Below are positions 5,793 through 6,183 of a stretch of 6,183 nucleotides of DNA, one piece after another (position 1 is the stretch's first letter; every line of letters starts with the position of its first letter). The position numbers and the translations under genes were made by a program. This DNA is from Helicobacteraceae bacterium (GTDB taxonomy: Bacteria > Campylobacterota > Campylobacteria > Campylobacterales > Sulfurimonadaceae): NCBI GenBank assembly GCA_947497635.1, contig CANMHZ010000078.1, positions 1 to 6,183 of the forward strand. Direction: 5' to 3'. The notes beneath the pieces were generated by a model. The model did no database searches, had not been told where the DNA came from, and worked only from the letters and a program-made list of their open reading frames with translations.

Positions 5793-6183
5793 ATGACTAA
5801 GCAAGAAAAAATCGTATCAATGTTTAATGATATCGCACCAACGTATGATAAAGCCAATCGGGTACTTAGTATGGGTGTTGATACGATTTGGAGAAAAAAA
5901 GCGTGCAGTAAAGCATTTAGTTATTGCGGTGACAGTGCACTATCAATCGTTGATGTGGCGTGTGGTACGGGCGATATGATGGGATATTGGAAACGTGTTG
6001 GTAATGAAAATAAAATAGTTATCGACGAGATTATAGGAGTTGACCCCTCCGATGGGATGGTAGGTGTTGGGCGTGAGAAATTTCCTGAAATGGCGTTTCA
6101 TATTGCACCTGCAACCCTCCTGCCACGAGATGACCAAAGTGCTGATATTATCAGTATCTCGTACGGTATCCGTAACGTGATGG
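5793..6183 (+). CDS. ubiE: Demethylmenaquinone (UbiE/MenG) C-methyltransferase, 5' part
   Basis: This is the start of a class I SAM-dependent methyltransferase; 130 complete codons are present and the frame runs off the right edge without a stop. The N-terminus has the UbiE/MenG pattern: MFNDIAPTYDKANRVLSMGVDTIWR at residues 10-34 (in two halves: MFNDIAPTYDKAN and LSMGVDTIWR), SAM motif I DVACGTGD at 54-61, GVDPSDGM at 82-89 with D84 placed to bind the ribose of SAM, GREKFP at 93-98, and ADIISISYGIRNV at 117-129, a strong family signature. The enzyme methylates the quinone ring in the last step of menaquinone or ubiquinone synthesis. Campylobacterota respire with menaquinone, usually made by the futalosine route, so demethylmenaquinone is the likely substrate; that is inference, and menG would be an equally good name. 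It starts eight bases after ribD in the same orientation. Confidence 0.95.
   Translation, partial: MTKQEKIVSMFNDIAPTYDKANRVLSMGVDTIWRKKACSKAFSYCGDSALSIVDVACGTGDMMGYWKRVGNENKIVIDEIIGVDPSDGMVGVGREKFPEMAFHIAPATLLPRDDQSADIISISYGIRNVM

Larger units (their letters stand above)
1..6183 (+). other. Single co-directional operon, tsaB to ubiE
   Basis: All eight genes run the same way. Junctions from left to right: a 9-base gap, a 21-base gap, an 11-base overlap, a 4-base overlap, an 11-base overlap, a 1-base overlap and an 8-base gap. There is no room for a hairpin-plus-T-run terminator at any junction and none is seen. Both ends of the unit lie outside the window, so the main promoter and final terminator are not visible. 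That it is one transcript is inferred from spacing. Confidence 0.75.

Noticed and set aside
1..6183. Search for mobile elements, phage genes, defence systems, tRNAs, riboswitches and terminators
   Set aside because: Nearly every base is in a conserved housekeeping gene, the gaps are 21 bases or less, and no FMN riboswitch-like leader can fit before ribD because it starts within the rimP stop.

Overview
The window is a gene-dense stretch in which every gene is on the + strand. It reads as one long housekeeping operon from a member of the Campylobacterota (formerly Epsilonproteobacteria). The protein sequences look most like the Sulfurimonas/Sulfuricurvum group, but that placement is by recognition, not by a search. 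The order tsaB-like, thrB, ylxR, infB, rbfA, rimP matches, as I recall it, the Campylobacter jejuni order Cj0133 to Cj0138, where lpxC lies just upstream.

Layout. Positions 1-291 hold the 3' end of a tsaB-like gene (tRNA t6A modification), cut by the window edge. Next is thrB (homoserine kinase, 301-1182, GTG start). A translation block follows: ylxR (1204-1458), infB (initiation factor IF-2, best start 1448), rbfA (GTG start at 3985, overlapping the infB stop) and rimP (best start 4340). Then comes ribD (riboflavin deaminase/reductase, best start 4771). The 5' part of ubiE/menG (quinone C-methyltransferase) begins at 5793 and runs off the right edge.

How the genes work together. YlxR, IF-2, RbfA and RimP act on RNA, on initiation or on 30S maturation, and they are joined by overlapping stop and start codons that suggest translational coupling. 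TsaB also serves decoding, through A37 of ANN-decoding tRNAs. ThrB, RibD and UbiE/MenG are metabolic genes (threonine, flavin and menaquinone) carried in the same unit. No intergenic gap exceeds 21 bases, and I see no terminator, RNA gene, CRISPR array, insertion sequence or repeat array.

I found no new biological system. The points most worth a second look are the short C-terminal part of the TsaB-like protein, the paired CxxC motifs in YlxR, an insertion in the RibD deaminase domain together with a shortened reductase domain, and a TATAAT box over the ylxR start codon. The start codons of infB, rimP and ribD also need care, because the longest open frames begin upstream of the likely true starts.
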